In this document: positions 10,800 through 22,985 of the stretch, in pieces
Layout of the letters: the number at the start of each line of letters is the position of its first letter
How positions within the stretch are numbered: the stretch's first letter is position 1
NCBI GenBank assembly: GCA_024336345.1
Contig: JANFOG010000019.1
Location: 372,001 to 436,000, forward strand
Length of the DNA stretch: 64,000 bases
Origin: Mariannaea sp. PMI_226
Taxonomy: Eukaryota > Ascomycota > Sordariomycetes > Hypocreales > Nectriaceae
Reading direction: 5' to 3'
Program-made: the position numbers and the translations under genes
Notes under the pieces: model-generated
Seen by the model: only the letters and a program-made list of their open reading frames with translations
Database searches by the model: none
What the model was told of the DNA's origin: nothing

Positions 10800-12166
10800 A
10801 TGCGAATACAGCAGTCAAAAGACCCAACTTCAAGGTGAGTAGTTTCGTTTATTGTGCCTTCAAAAATGTGCGTCTCCATCTATTTCCATCGTGCATTTCC
10901 TCCTTGAGCTTTGCGCAATATCTTATCTCTATATCAACGGCAACGAACTGTTGCATTGGGCAAAAGACTATTGTCCGGAACGCCTCCATCCCGAGGAATA
11001 GCATACTTCATTCACAATTACCTTTGAATGCGGCATGCCGCAAGCCCTGCCACATGTGGTAGTTAATATGATCCTAGTAGCCTACCCGCGGCGGTAGGTT
11101 TCACCCTCTTTCTGTTTCTGTTCCGTTTCCCTTCTCTCCCGCTTACTGTCTTACATTTTGACCCTAGCAGCCCACGACACCCTTGGCCTTCCACTCCAAT
11201 TTTTTGTTTGTACTTTTCTAACTGATCCCGTTGATCATCTTTTCTTGTCTCTCTTCTCTGTAGTGGAACCTTAACACTCATTCGCTGCTTTGGAGGTTAT
11301 AGGTCATGCAGCTGCGCTTCCCACGATCACCCCTCTCACAAAACGTCGTAACCGTCCTCAAGCAATTAAGCTGCCCCAACCCATACGCTTAACTCCCGCT
11401 TCTGCGACTACTCCGCCAGAGCCGCCATTGGAGCGAGAAAATCTCCATGGGTAAGGTGAGTCCTCTTGGTGACTGACGAATCGCCGCTTATTGCCCATGC
11501 AGAGGCTACTTCATCTACCCTCAAAGTCCCAGCTGTGAAGTCCGTCCACATCCATGTAAACAACAAACCAACATTGGAATGGAATGTCTTCAACCCTCCG
11601 GCGCGCCCGTTGGCCCTACACCTATCTATCGCGAAGGGTATTTGTCCAATACGAACAAGGAATTGTCTATGCCTCACTCAAATGCCCCTATAGCCTCCTA
11701 TTTTCTACCAGGATTCTACGATAATCCATTGCCCATAGGCAAATACTACCCTTCCAACTACGAGCAGCGCAATCGCAGTCAGAAGACCTTAGAACAACCA
11801 AGGTCGGGATCCCTTTCCTCCAACATCACATGCGGCTCCCAAATGTGTCTCCAAACAACTGACGAACCCTCACTGCAAATTAGTGAGTCAGAAAGCAGGC
11901 ACAAATTGCAACAGTATAAGCGTGATATGATTTTTCTAGTTAGACAGGCCGCTAGCGACCTTCTGTACAGCTCAGCTATCGCTAACCAAAATCTGGGGGA
12001 TGATGTATCCCTTAGCAGCATCCCTATTCGCGATATTCGTTTAACTGGGCCAGTGATTCATAAACCGAATTCCCCACGATTGCTCCCAGTGGATAGTCCT
12101 GATCCAGTGACCCCGATGGACCTTGACTGCATTAACGGCGGTGGTTCTGTGGATAAGGAGAGGTAG
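10800..12166 (+). CDS. Hypothetical protein, spliced; 5' exon structure uncertain
   Basis: The last two exons are well supported. One ends at 11450 (open back to at least 11303, Pro-rich, ...PPEPPLERENLHG). Then comes an intron at 11451-11502 (GTAAGG ... GCAG). A long exon (11503-12166) follows in frame, GYFIYPQSPSCEVRPHP through YFLPGFYDNPLPIGKYYP to GGGSVDKER and a stop. A candidate first exon begins at ATG 10800 (MRIQQSKDPTS) with a GTGAGT donor at 10835; how it joins 11303 is not resolved. The C-terminal part has a Gln/Lys-rich helix (KLQQYKRDMIFLVRQ) and a low-complexity tail. I do not recognise the family. The candidate start lies 48 bp downstream of the LINE-1 tail, so that insertion would have replaced the promoter. 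It could also be a decayed gene. Confidence 0.55.
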
Positions 12167-14345
12167 ACTACCCACTAAGTAACGCCTTACCTGTGCAGGA
12201 GACAGCAAAGGATTTACTGGTTTTGGCTCGCTAATTGGGGCTGTATTGTATGAACAACGGCGCCAATCCTTCCATCACTGGTGAGTAAGAACGTGGGCTC
12301 CGAGACGAGGCGGCAGAATTGAGTACTAGATTGAGCTATTTTGTGACTGAAATAAATCATTACAGGTGATTAAGAGTAGCGTCTCTGAGTAGGAGAAACG
12401 TGCCCATTTCCACTTTTCTACAAATCACGAGTCTACGGACTATCCTTCTATTCCGCAGCACGAAATATGGGACACAGCGATGGCGGTTTACGCGAGAGAG
12501 GTTTCCCCACATAGATTTGGGAGATCCGGTGTCCAACCACTCTTGCACAAGCTTGTAAATACCATTGAAATTTATCAGTAACCATTTCGTCGAATAGGGG
12601 AACAAGGCGTAATGATACCAGAACCCACCAAGAGATCGTAAGAGACAGAAGGAAACCTCCAGAGAGGGCAGACAAAGATGCTGGATGGAAAAGGCGTTTA
12701 GAGTCCAATTTGTCGCTGGACTCGGCATCTTACGATCAGAAAGCACAAAAAAATAGAGTGTTGACCTCCGGGAATAAGTTATCGCTTTGTGGAAACGCAA
12801 TACGTTATGTAGTGATATTATTGGCACAAGTATGCAGATTAAAAGCCCCGCTTTCGACCAGACTTCGCGACATTACCAGTTACCCGACCAAATAGCAACA
12901 AAGTCATATTGGCGTGCAATTAGGCTTCTTTGCCATTCGAGCTCGGCCCAACTTGCTTGAGACTATGGTACGAAGCATGATCCCTTGCTCTTCCCATCTC
13001 CTCTCTTAACAATTGGCACATTAAAAGGTTTGAGCATATAACGGTATCCAACATCATTCGGCTTGCCGTCGTCTTTCTTAGCTTCCTATACGCAATTAAC
13101 AATCATGTTTAATAGCTGGGTATACCTCTTTAGCTGGCTCTATAGGTTGCTGGCTCTGGTGCTAGTTTTCTGATAAATCCAGCCTGCTATCCCACACGCG
13201 ATTTTACCTTGCCATCGCGTTTGTTGCTCCCATATTGTAAAATTGAGGATGCGCCGTTACAAGCGCCTGATTGCTATCTAAGCCAGTGAAAGAGACTTCC
13301 CATTGATCAAAGATTAGCAATGAGGGAAAAATGTGGTAAAGAAATAAGTTCTATTGATGGGAAGTGTTGAGCGACATTGACTGGCTCGGTTTGCTCGAGG
13401 ATCCTGGGGGATGTCTCATCCGAGTCTGAGCGAGTCTTCGTCTGGGCCGTCGAATTTAGATCCGCTAGTAATCTGTGAGGCCGTTGACGTTGGGGGTGTC
13501 CTGATGGCTGTTTTCTGTGTTTCGTCGACGAGTTCGAGGCGGGTGGTGGCGCGATGTTGTCGTCGAAGACGGGCGGGTCGAAGATAGAGACACGCAATAG
13601 GTGGATAGCTCAAGGGTCATGGACGCCGGCTGCCTCGAAAGAAGGGCGCGGGCTTTGTTGGCCATTGGCAAGGTGTACAGTCCGCCGCCGGGAAGGGAGG
13701 TCCTCGCCAGTTGGGTTCACACCCGCCAGTGTTCCATAGAAGTGTGGGGTGAGGTTTCGGTTGGGATGGTACAGATGTCGGGGCATCCACAAATCGGCTG
13801 GTAGGTAGTAGTCCGACATATCTCGCTGGAGTAGGCGGGAAGGCTGGTGTTGGCCTGGGTGGCTCGGCAGTTGAATAGAGTCAATGGCAAGTTAATGCAG
13901 ATCTCGAAATGCCTGTGCTTTCTTCCGGTTGGATTATCGGGAATAAGACGGCTGATTCGCATCATGACCTATTTCGTCAGTAAAAGTCTGGAGTTAAGTA
14001 GGAACGTGGTATAAAACTCACTTTAATATAGTGGTGGATATTGACATTCTTCCAGCTACAATCGACTGCAACCTCAACTACTTCTTCTTGGCCGTCATCT
14101 CACAGGTCGGGATCTGGATATGGGCTTCAATCTCCATCGGACCCCAAAAACTCTCCAATCCCAAGTCCAAGTCGCGCGAGAGGTTATCACTCGGCCAGGG
14201 TGGTCATCAATTCCACCTCAACCTCAACTCCTTCAATATTATTGAAATTGAAGTCACGTGCATCAATTCAATCAACTCAACGTCGGCTTCACGTTGATGG
14301 ACTCAATTCCATCTCGATGGCTTCAACGTTGACAATCGGTTGAAA
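12167..14345. other. Region without a confidently recognised gene
   Basis: Two minus-strand stretches look weakly protein-like. Around 12360-12827 there are overlapping open frames (LFDEMVTDKFQWYLQACARV in one). Around 13307-13819 a 69-codon ATG frame (MSDYYLPADLWMPRHLYHP) ends in TGA and a second frame continues Pro/Ser/Thr-rich. Neither shows a known motif and neither joins cleanly. 14150-14343 carries short imprecise repeats of TCAACTC/TCAACGT type. Confidence 0.35.
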
Positions 14346-16420
14346 TGTATGTATGTATGTATGTATATTTTTCTCCGGGGCTGTGAGGCCCGTGAAAGCC
14401 CCCTGCTGGGGCACAGGACGTGCTGAGCTAGAGTCTCTAATGCTAAAATCTACGCAATACTTTCGTGAAATGCAGAACAGACCACTATCCGGCATATCAT
14501 CGGCTCAAAGGCGCACCCTGTCGAGCCTGTTATCTGTCAGCGGAATGACCAGGCGCGGCTGCAGTAGCCGCTATATGGGCCAGTCTTTAGGGAGACTGGG
14601 AAGAAGTTGTCGGCGTGGCCGTACGAGGCGGCCGAGCCTAAATAGTTAAAGAAAAGGAAAGAGAGAGAAAAGAGAGAAAAGAGAGAAAAGAGAGAAAAGA
14701 GAGAAAAGAGAGACAATAAAAGAAGAGGATGGGAGGTGAGTGTATCTTGGGCCTACATTGTCTAGTAATAAGGGCAAATCTTTTTAAAGAAGCCGCTTGA
14801 TTTAGCCAGATTGATATACCTGCCGAAATCTCTTCTTATTGCAAGATTGACCGCAGCAATCGGTGAGGGTGATAGTCTCACCCGGCACTGCGGCGGTATC
14901 TTTTTGCAGTAGAAGATATAATTAGGTGCTTTGCGTCGTCCGCACGAGCAAGTCACCCGCGCGTTATTATGGTTAAATCGTTTGTAATATGCAGCGAAAT
15001 CCCCACGGAGGGACCTTGCTGCGAGTAGATGGTGCAGGGCAGCCCGAGGGAGCGAGAGTTCCGGTGGGCAGTGTATAGTCGCCTTGAGATTTAATCTTTT
15101 ATATTGCTTAGGAATGGAGGTTGTTTACTATATTTCAAAAGCTTCTTTTGGTTTCTACCTTGCCACCTTTCGCAAGTATACTAGGGTCGGCTGAGCGCCT
15201 TCCGGCTCTGGTAGCGAGGACGCTGCCTTTGCTAGTTTATTGGCTTGTTTGTTGCCGGGAATGTCTATATGGCCAGATATCCAGCGCACTTATATAGCAC
15301 TATATGATATAGCTAATGCCTGGAACTTGATGAAGACTGCTTGTAAAGAATCAGATGATATGCCCCATAGGCATGTGGCGGCTGCCAGGTTGTCTAGACA
15401 GACTATAATGTCCCGTGCCGCTGATCCTAGGAGGTTTAGAGCGGCCTTAAGGCCCTCTAGTGCTCCTATAGCTTTAGCATTAAAAACCTCAGTAGGTCCA
15501 AGACAGCCCGCGCTGTTGCAAATAGAGAGGCCCTTCTGGTGAATGGTGAAGCTATAGTTAGCTGCTCCCCCTAAGGACAATAAGCCATCTAAATATACAA
15601 TCTAGGTAGTTGGGTATATTATCTTAATATATTGGAGGAAGGCCTCCGCCGATTCCTCTTTTGGGGCTGTCTGTAGTGGTATATCTTGTCCCTTGCCGAA
15701 GCATTTCTACATAAGGGCTGGTTGTGGATAGGGTGTGAGAAGCTTATTGGTCCTCCGAAGATGGGTTCTAAAGCTGCTTTCTATTGGAGCTTGGTACTTT
15801 TGCTTAATGAGCTAGTGGTATGTGGGTTGCCTGGGTGGAAGCGTGCGCTTCGCGAGGGGGTGAGCCTCATCAAGTGATTTAAGCCGGGCGGAGAAACGGT
15901 ATTGACGTACTTCAAGAAGCTAAGTGATAAGTAGTATCCCACTTTCCCGATGGAGGATGGCGATTGGGGTCGTCTTCCAGACAGGGAGTATAGCGCATAT
16001 AGATTGAACTATAGCCTCGTTCATTCTCTGCAAGAGATGTTGGATACTTGACGGCCGGTCTTGAGATGGTTGGTCCCACCGCGGTCGGGTTGCCCCTGGG
16101 TACCATACTTCGGTGCCGTAGAGCAGGACTGGTTCAACGCAGGCCCTGACGGCGCTCCGTACAGCGCTGGGAAGCAGGCCGTGTATCGTGTTGGTGAGTC
16201 CTCGCAGAATGGTAGGCGACAGCCTGTGACTTAGCCGTCCACTTCTCTGCGTGGACTCGGAATGACAGGCTGCTGTCCAGCCAGATGCCTAGCCAGCCCA
16301 TTGCTGCTTCGGGGTGCTTCTCGACATCGCCATGGCGTATTGCCGGTGCGGTCTCGAGCTTGCTCCGAGAGAAGTGTATAACTTCGGTCTTCTTAGGGTC
16401 GAAAGATACCCCGTTGGTCT
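14346..16420 (-). mobile_element. Second Tad1-like LINE copy, 5'-truncated within reverse transcriptase (LINE-2)
   Basis: The element runs right to left. Its 3' tail is the (TGTA)n run at 14346-14367, the complement of ACATn, followed by the conserved 3' hairpin and a purine-rich tandem tract. The coding part on the minus strand holds the C-terminal cysteine segment (TCSCGRRKAPNYIFYCKK, 14762-14956), RNase H (SFTIHQKG, EVFNAKAIGAL, DNLAAATC; 15290-15580) and the C-terminal RT segment (FDPKKTEVIHFS, WLGIWLDSSLSF; about 16420-16220). It is related to, but clearly diverged from, LINE-1. Stops interrupt it throughout. The RT part begins abruptly at the junction with a pogo transposase near 16420, as expected for a truncated insertion. 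Confidence 0.88.
14641..14713. repeat. Purine-rich tandem repeat (about 9-bp unit GAGAGAAAA)
   Basis: Six or so head-to-tail copies of an AGAGAGAAA-type unit lie in the LINE-2 3' UTR, between its stop and its terminal hairpin. Variable length between copies would be expected. No independent function is seen. Confidence 0.85.
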
Positions 16421-17615
16421 TCGGGATCCAAGGGTCAGCTGAGATCCAGGGGGGGCTGGTGGGTGTTGGAGTCCGTATCCGTACATCTAGTTGTGAAAGA
16501 ACCGTTTCTGGGTCATGCGGTACAAGTCCAGCTCCTATGAAACCTCCCTGTATGTTTTTCTCCGTCATGGAAGCAAAGAAGGCCTCGCGAAATGCGCAAA
16601 GAAACTCGCCCTTGCTCACGTGTGTGACATGTGCTCGCATCAGGTCCTCGATCTGTCGACCATACGCCTTTTTCATTGGCCCAAAACACCCAACATCTAG
16701 TGGCTGGAGGTAATGAGAGGAATGGGAAGGCATGCAAAGTGTGACAATGTTGTGTTCTTTGCAGTAGAGTTCGAATGTGGTGGAGTGATGGCTCTCGTGG
16801 CCGTCAAGGATTCACAGCCGATGGGTGCCTTTCGTACGACTCGCTGTATGCTCGTCGAAGTGCTTAATCCAATCTAGGCCTACTTCATTGGTAGTCCAAC
16901 CATTATCGGTTGTTGTGATAACCCAGTGCGTCGGAAGACCGCTCTCCGTGTACCAACTGGCCAAGTGGTACCGGGCGGCCAGGATGATGAATGGTGGGAT
17001 AGCCCAGCCTCGAGCATTCACTCCTTGGATCACGGTTGCCCATTCTCGGTTTCCAGGCTGGGACAGTTTGGCCTTACTACGGCCGTCCGAGGTAGTGACT
17101 ACCATACATGCAAAGATAATGCCCATCATAAACCCAGTCTCGTCGAAGTTATAGGTATCCTCATCCAGTATACCGTACTTTGCCTTGACATTCCGTACGA
17201 GCGCAAACCACTCACCAATAACTTTTGGGTCTTCGCATTTAGCTCGCTGGTAATCATGTTTGCGGGAAAAACGCGTACGGAGCTCTGGCCGACGCTTGAC
17301 AAAGTTGGTGGCCCAACGCTTGCCAACATCGGGGGCATTGCGTGCGCGTAGCAGTCTGTTGGCCATATCTTCCACACCACACAGCCTAGGCGGAAACGAT
17401 CGCGCTACCAGTTCAAGTATGTATTGAACAATAACATCTTCTTCCAATTCCGTAAGCTTACGTGAATTGGCCAAAATATCGCGTCGTGCAGGTCGGCCAC
17501 CGCGTCGCTGTAAAAGTGTTGTATGGCTGACGCTATAGATTTTAGCTGCGGCTCGCACGCTTAGATCGTCGTCATTTCAAGAGCTTGGAGGGCAAGATTG
17601 AGACTAGCTTCATAC
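16421..17615 (-). pseudogene. Pogo-like DDE transposase, copy A
   Basis: An ATG near 17629 begins MTSISYEASLNLALQALE. A 1-bp frameshift near 17565 then leads to SVRAAAKIYSVSHTTL, a helix-turn-helix (CENP-B/HTH_psq type). The catalytic core reads NFDETGFMMG (first Asp), then a TGA at 16812-16814, then ILDGHESHHS (second Asp), and HYLQPLDVGCFGPMK (third Asp). The frame then passes straight into LINE-2 reverse transcriptase at about 16420. Enzyme role: cut-and-paste transposition into TA. The frameshift, stop and truncation make it inactive. All three catalytic Asp are still encoded. Confidence 0.88.
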
Positions 17616-17728
17616 GAAATAGAAGTCATGTTGTTTTGTAGAGGAATTTGGTGTTGAAGATAGACATGTTGTGTCGCGGTGGAAAGTGGACCGTTCGGTT
17701 GTCTGGACCGTTCGCTTATCAAGTACGT
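16421..17728 (-). mobile_element. Fot1/pogo-like element copy A, truncated at its 3' side
   Basis: The outer end is intact. ACGTACTTGATAAGCG on the minus strand starts at 17728, next to a TA target dinucleotide (17729-17730), with two subterminal CGAACGGTCC repeats. The transposase follows on the minus strand and is cut off at about residue 385 by the LINE-2 junction at 16420; the C-terminal region and the other TIR are missing from this window side. Copies B (47990-49850) and C (61782-63641) are full length. Confidence 0.85.
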
Positions 17729-17730
17729 TA

Positions 17731-18786
17731 CCTCATCTTTAGTATGCTGAGGCAAAATCAAGGTTCCGCCACTTTAGGAAACAGTCTAATCGTAAAATAA
17801 CTTCCGGAACAGACCGAGTAGGATTCCCAGCTCAGCCTCGAAAGGAAACGCGTGAAGCTGTAGAACTTGCAAATCTTTTATTGTCGCCCGCGTTACAAGG
17901 CCAGCTCTCATCTTGCTGTGTCAGCATGCACGGCTCGTGACAGACGACAATGAGCCTCAAACTTGCCCACTTCACCACAGCTCAAGGACAGCCATATCCG
18001 ATGGTAGAGCAACAGACGAATCTAGACCTAAGCCATTTCTTGCACCACCAATCGCCATAGCTGTGAGCCTAGTCTTGGTCCATTTCTAGCCCACTGTGCC
18101 TGCACCCACGTCGGGCTAGTTCTCGCTCAACCATAATTTGCTCAGCGGCTTCTCAAGACCGTCAACATACCATGAATGCGGGTACAGTACTAGACTACTG
18201 TATTCTCGACTTTTCCCTTGATTAGCCGCTGTTAAGGGATTCAATAATGTGGTATCGTGATTCTTCAGTGCATGTTTCTGGCCCTGCAGGTTGGCAGGGG
18301 CGGCTTCTATTTAGCAAGTTCGTATACACGACGGAGTATTGTCCCTACCAAGCTCTTTCCAAGCTAGGCCAATTTTATCATTGTGGCCGCAGCGTACATT
18401 TTCAGCTTACACACAGCTAACACTGGAGTTGCACATACAGTACGGACTGTTCAGCATTGGCTGAGGGTTGGGCAAGAGCTAATGGCATGTAGTGGTTGAC
18501 CTACCACTAGACCATGTTGTTGCCTCAGGCTTTAACATGCCCCGCGACTTGAACTTGTCTCGGGTTGGGTTGCTCACTGAGGATGACCGTCGGGCATCTC
18601 CGAATCTTCAGTAACACCCAAGACCAAGAATCTAAGCCAATCGTGGTGGTCAGTGATGTAAATCCCTGTCATTGAGGAAACGGGCAGCAATCGAGCCCCC
18701 CGCCCCGAGTGCCAGTTGTACCAACAATCACGATCATTTTCCACAAAGCGAGAGATGTAGTGCTTGACTTGATGCGCTCGCAGCAA
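17731..18786. other. Intergenic region, no gene recognised
   Basis: No convincing ORF, RNA gene or repeat is visible between the pogo end and the DUF7703 gene. A 70-codon minus-strand frame (18574-18786) directly follows the DUF7703 stop and has no recognisable motif. The stretch probably holds the 3' UTR of that gene and spacer. Confidence 0.4.
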
Positions 18787-19791
18787 TTATGCGATTCTTC
18801 CTTCGCAATGACTCGCAATCCCGGTCGGCATCATGACTCCTTTACCATTCCCGGTTGATGATGATGATGAGCTCTCCTTGGAGGATTCTGGTAGCGACTG
18901 CATAGTAGACAGGGCCCGTATACTTGCCACCGGTCTCCGTGCTGAAAATTTCGAGGGTGATGGTCGGATTGTTGAGGTCGCTACACTCTCGACTTGGTCA
19001 GCTGGGGCCAATTCCCTGCTTCTACTTGTCAAATCCACAAGTCGATTTAAAATGGTGAATTCGAGCTTTAGCTTCACGCTGTAGGCGAAGGGCTTGTATG
19101 ATATCTGGAAGTCGTATTGGTTTGCGAATTCTAGGGCTAGGATCGTTATGTCGAGAATGATGACGAGGATATTGACAAGGATAAGGTGCTTCATCATAAG
19201 GCAACTCGAACTTCTGTTCCCAAGGGGCCGCTCTAGCTTCATAAGGCCAATCGTTTGGAAGATGTACAAAGACGATAGCATAAACTCTTGGAGGAAGAAG
19301 ATGACGAGCTCGAATTTTTCGGCGATGGAATATGGCTTGAGCCAGATTTCAGGGTTGGTCGAAAAGGAGCCATAGACCATGGGAATAATGGTGCCGTGAA
19401 GGACGGCGCCGTTGGTGATGATGATCCACATCACAATCCTGATGCGTTTTTCGTTCTGCAGGATCAAATGCAGCCTAGACCAAAGCACCATGGACTGCCC
19501 CGTCACCATACATACCCATCCCATCAAGCTCAGCGTACAGGAAAGATAGCCAAATCCCAGCGTAAAAGGTCCAAAGAATTTGATAAAGAAGCCCGAGCAG
19601 TTCAGGGCAATACCTAAGGTCGCAACAGAGAAGGACCAAAAGTACATCCCGGAATACCGCTTAAAGGTCCCCCCAATGATTAAGGTAAGCTCGATGACAT
19701 TGTAGAGGGCCAGGCAAAGAAAGACAACGATGATAGTTAATGACGTTTGAGAGAGACCCTGGTCTCCGGAACCAAAGCCGCGGTTTGTCAT
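18787..19791 (-). CDS. DUF7703-type seven-helix integral membrane protein (copy 1)
   Basis: A single uninterrupted 334-codon frame starts at ATG 19791 (MTNRGFGSGDQGLSQ). Seven hydrophobic segments follow in order: about 17-40, 48-70, 84-107, 118-140, 155-180, 195-220, and a less clear last one before KLKLEFTILNRLVDL. The conserved family segments YFWSFSVATLG, MVTGQSMVLWSRLHLIL and FFLQEFMLSSLYI are present, then a Ser-rich cytosolic tail (SSKESSSSSSTGNG). This matches the fungal family annotated as DUF7703, plasma-membrane-like proteins of unknown function. Two relatives occur in this window (49949-51094; 59912-60358). Intact and likely expressed; a receptor or sensor role is only a guess from topology. 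Confidence 0.88.
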   Translation of the reverse strand: MTNRGFGSGDQGLSQTSLTIIVVFLCLALYNVIELTLIIGGTFKRYSGMYFWSFSVATLGIALNCSGFFIKFFGPFTLGFGYLSCTLSLMGWVCMVTGQSMVLWSRLHLILQNEKRIRIVMWIIITNGAVLHGTIIPMVYGSFSTNPEIWLKPYSIAEKFELVIFFLQEFMLSSLYIFQTIGLMKLERPLGNRSSSCLMMKHLILVNILVIILDITILALEFANQYDFQISYKPFAYSVKLKLEFTILNRLVDLTSRSRELAPADQVESVATSTIRPSPSKFSARRPVASIRALSTMQSLPESSKESSSSSSTGNGKGVMMPTGIASHCEGRIA

Positions 19792-22252
19792 CTATACCGT
19801 TATCGGAGGGCCGATGGGCGCTCACGGTGAGAAATGAGATAGTTTCATCAAGAGTTAATGACAATGATGAGGATTGTAAAAAATTGCACGGCAGCTGTTG
19901 TTGGATTAAGACTAGAAGCTAGAGGGAGGCTGATTAGGTCCACCCTGCCATTAATACGCTGATGTTTTGTGTTTACGTTTCTGACTCGCTGATGCTTCCC
20001 TCATCAGGCGGCAGCCACCTGGAATTCGTGAATGAGCTACCTTTAGGTTCTCTGGCGCTTTGGCGAAGCATGTGCTTGGTCTTGGCCCGACGAGGGTTCT
20101 GTACATAGAAGCCTCTTTGATGCGTGTTTAGCGTGGGGAGCACCAGATGGTTAAAACGCATTTGGTACTATTTTGACGTATCTTCTAAGCCGAGCTCATC
20201 GATGCTGGTTCAAGAAAACCAATGGTGTGATCTAATCCGTCAGAGTAAGCGATGGGGGATTTCGGGTTGATTTTTCTGGATCTAGAAATGAATGGACGAT
20301 CCTTGTTACGCATACGTTGGACGTCGATATACTTCATGATAAGGAGCTCTCGATTAAGTTATTGATAAGTAAGCTTGGGGCATGGCTAGAGGTCGCGTCG
20401 TGTCAGTACATGCAGATACGATATTCGTAGATCCTCTGGCCAACGGCTTCGTTTACCATTTTAGCTGTAGCGGCAACGCTCCCAAAAGCCACAAGAACGG
20501 ACTGGACGCTAGGGCTCGTTGGGGTATGTCGTCCTTGCGCCAGTGTGACGATAATTCATGTTTTGTCACACTGACTAGCCCGAAGCATGCATCGTCCTGG
20601 GACGGCGGAACCGAAAATGCCCGGGGTTACCCTCCGTGCTCGTCAACAATGACCCGGGTCAGCCTTAAATAGTAGTTTATAGTCTAAACCCGTGGCGATG
20701 CGAGAAAGTATGGAACCGTCTTTTTCATCAGGGGCCAACTCTGGGCGTTACGAAAATGGTGGAGACACCACTCGGCACTTGATTGCTCCTCCATTAAGTG
20801 CAAGGGAAGTTCCGAAAAACTACATCCCCCGATCCTCCCTTTCACCCACTCTTAATCAGCTGGCCTCACCGGGTTAAGGTTTTGGATATCAAGAGTTGTT
20901 CTCCCCTAGCCGCCGAGAGCGACGGGAACTGTGGTAGTTATGGTCCATGCTCCATGGTCCCTGGTCCCTGCCGCATTGCTGACTGTCCTCTTCAAGTTTC
21001 ACACAAGGTGAATCGCGGAGGTCCTTTTCATTCAATGTAGAATAAGGTAATTAAGGGGATCACTCATTCCTCTTACAGCCCTGACCAAAGGCTACAACAG
21101 GACCGCCTCAGTTTCAGTCCGGGCAATGAGGTCGTGCAACCTGTCTGTAATTCAAGTTTGCATGTTGCATCTTGAGAGAGCTGCAACCGACAGTGAACCC
21201 TCCCATCTATTGAGCTGGCCATGTGCGCATCAGCCCTCGCCGATTACCCCGTAGTCGGCACGTCTGTGGGTGTAGCAATGACACTACGGTATGCGGACCC
21301 TTGCCGGCTCTAGTGCGAGTCGAGATCCCCTCTTAAGCTTCCCTCTTAGTATGCTTAAGCCACGGCTCTCGTTAGGGGTGTGTGATTGGTGGCGGGCTTC
21401 GACACTCGTTGTTTTTGTGGCGGCTGCTGCGTCGGGTGTCGCGTAACTTTCCGTGTCAGCCCATACCACGATTTGACGCCCGTTACGCTCGCGCGTCTCA
21501 AAGGGGCCTGCCAAAAGTGCAAAGCAAGTGGCTAGCTATGATAATGCCTTCATTTTCCTAATATCTATTTCTATTACTTATGTACGAATTTATCTAGCCG
21601 CGGAGACTTGGACGCCCAACGTCTGGAGAAGAAAAATGTTTGGACTTGTCATAATACAGCGCCGTCTTTTAATTCACAGGGCTCCCATAGCATGCCGAAG
21701 GAAGACCTGGTGTGCATCACCTACAAAGTGGTAGCTCCCATCCTAGTACGTAGTCTCAACTTAAGTGGGCGAGCCCACCACGCTCTAGATAGTTTAGGGG
21801 TGTCATTTTGCAGGTTTCGTAGTCAGCTGGGGTGTGGCTTGCCTTGGTTATGAGCGCTCATCTCTCCTCGGCTTCGGCTGACGTCAGGCGTGACTTCTAC
21901 ATCTCGACGACGACAGATGCGCACCAACTTCTCACAGCGGGCCAATCTAGACGATCAAATCTTCTACTTCCATCATTTACTGACATAGGCCGGTGAAGCT
22001 ACTTCCTTTCTGATAGGCTTCAAACGGGCTTCTGGCAGCTAGCTAAAGCTAGTAACTAATAAGGTTTTCACTAGAAGTAAGCCAGCCAGCCCACAAGGCA
22101 ATATGTGGAATTAGGTGCTTTAGTTGGAAGCAGAGTCACTTCGTTGCAAGACTTACTAAAACATTGAGAAACCATTGGTTTGGATATTGTATGATCCTAA
22201 GACGGAGCGAGCGTCCGACTAAGCAGAAGCACGAATTCTATTTCTTGGGAAC
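19792..22252. other. Long intergenic region, no gene recognised
   Basis: About 2.4 kb with only short, unrelated open frames on both strands (for example 20382-20672 plus and 21284-21514 minus). None carries a motif, signal peptide or sensible splice pattern. The part just above 19791 should contain the promoter of the DUF7703 gene. No TIRs, LTR ends or tandem arrays are seen. Confidence 0.4.
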
Positions 22253-22482
22253 TGTCAAATTGCGGTCACATCGAGCCTGCTGGAGCGATGAGGGCATCAC
22301 CAGCTATGACCTGTGTAAGTGAAACACTGCCTATAACAATAGCTTCAGTGAGGCCTTACAGGGCTCAAGCCCCTATAGACAGCCCCATCCAAAAAAGATA
22401 AATAGCCTATGTATGACCTTTCCTATAGCTAAAAAAAATCAAGACCTTCTGTGCCTTGAAGTTGCCCCTATCCTATGTGACA
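22253..22482 (+). repeat. R226 interspersed repeat, copy 2
   Basis: 230 bp, TGTCAAATTGCGG ... CCTATGTGACA, same orientation as copy 1 and alignable end to end with it. It is flanked by a perfect 5-bp duplication GGAAC (22248-22252 and 22483-22487). It lies in non-coding sequence. Confidence 0.9.
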
Positions 22483-22985
22483 GGAACAATCGACAGCCGG
22501 ATTTTCCCTGACTCAGGTCCGAATCCCGTGGAGCGACAGCCGCTGCAAAGTCCACTCTTAATTGTGTGGTCGCGGAAGTCTTAGTGCGGGAGAATGGGCC
22601 TAGAGCTTCATTGAGCACACACAACTAGACTAAGTTGTTTTCAAGCATCAGTTGTGGGCCACCTACCTAGAGTACTTGGAAGCGCCTTTGCCGGCTGTGA
22701 TTCCCTTATTCTGCTTCAACTCCCCTCGCTCGTTCAACCAGAATGAATGTACTCGCCCTCCAGTAATAATCTGATTCGTTCACGTCTTTTAAAGGTCATC
22801 GTGGCGTCCCAAGTGGCTCATATATGATATGATGGCTTTAACCCACGTGTGAATATCATAGGCCTAGACGAAGCGTGAATGCGTGATCATTGAGGCTGAC
22901 GCAATAGTCTGCTACTTTTCGCCATTTACTGAAAGAGAGCCCTGGCACCTTCATGTATTTTTTTTGTTTATCATACCAATAAAAT

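Noticed and set aside
16285..16713. 142-codon plus-strand frame opposite the pogo/LINE-2 junction
   Set aside because: It is antisense to a recognisable transposase and reverse transcriptase and has no motif of its own.
19094..19617. Plus-strand frames of 93 and 109 codons
   Set aside because: Antisense to the intact DUF7703 gene; composition explains them.
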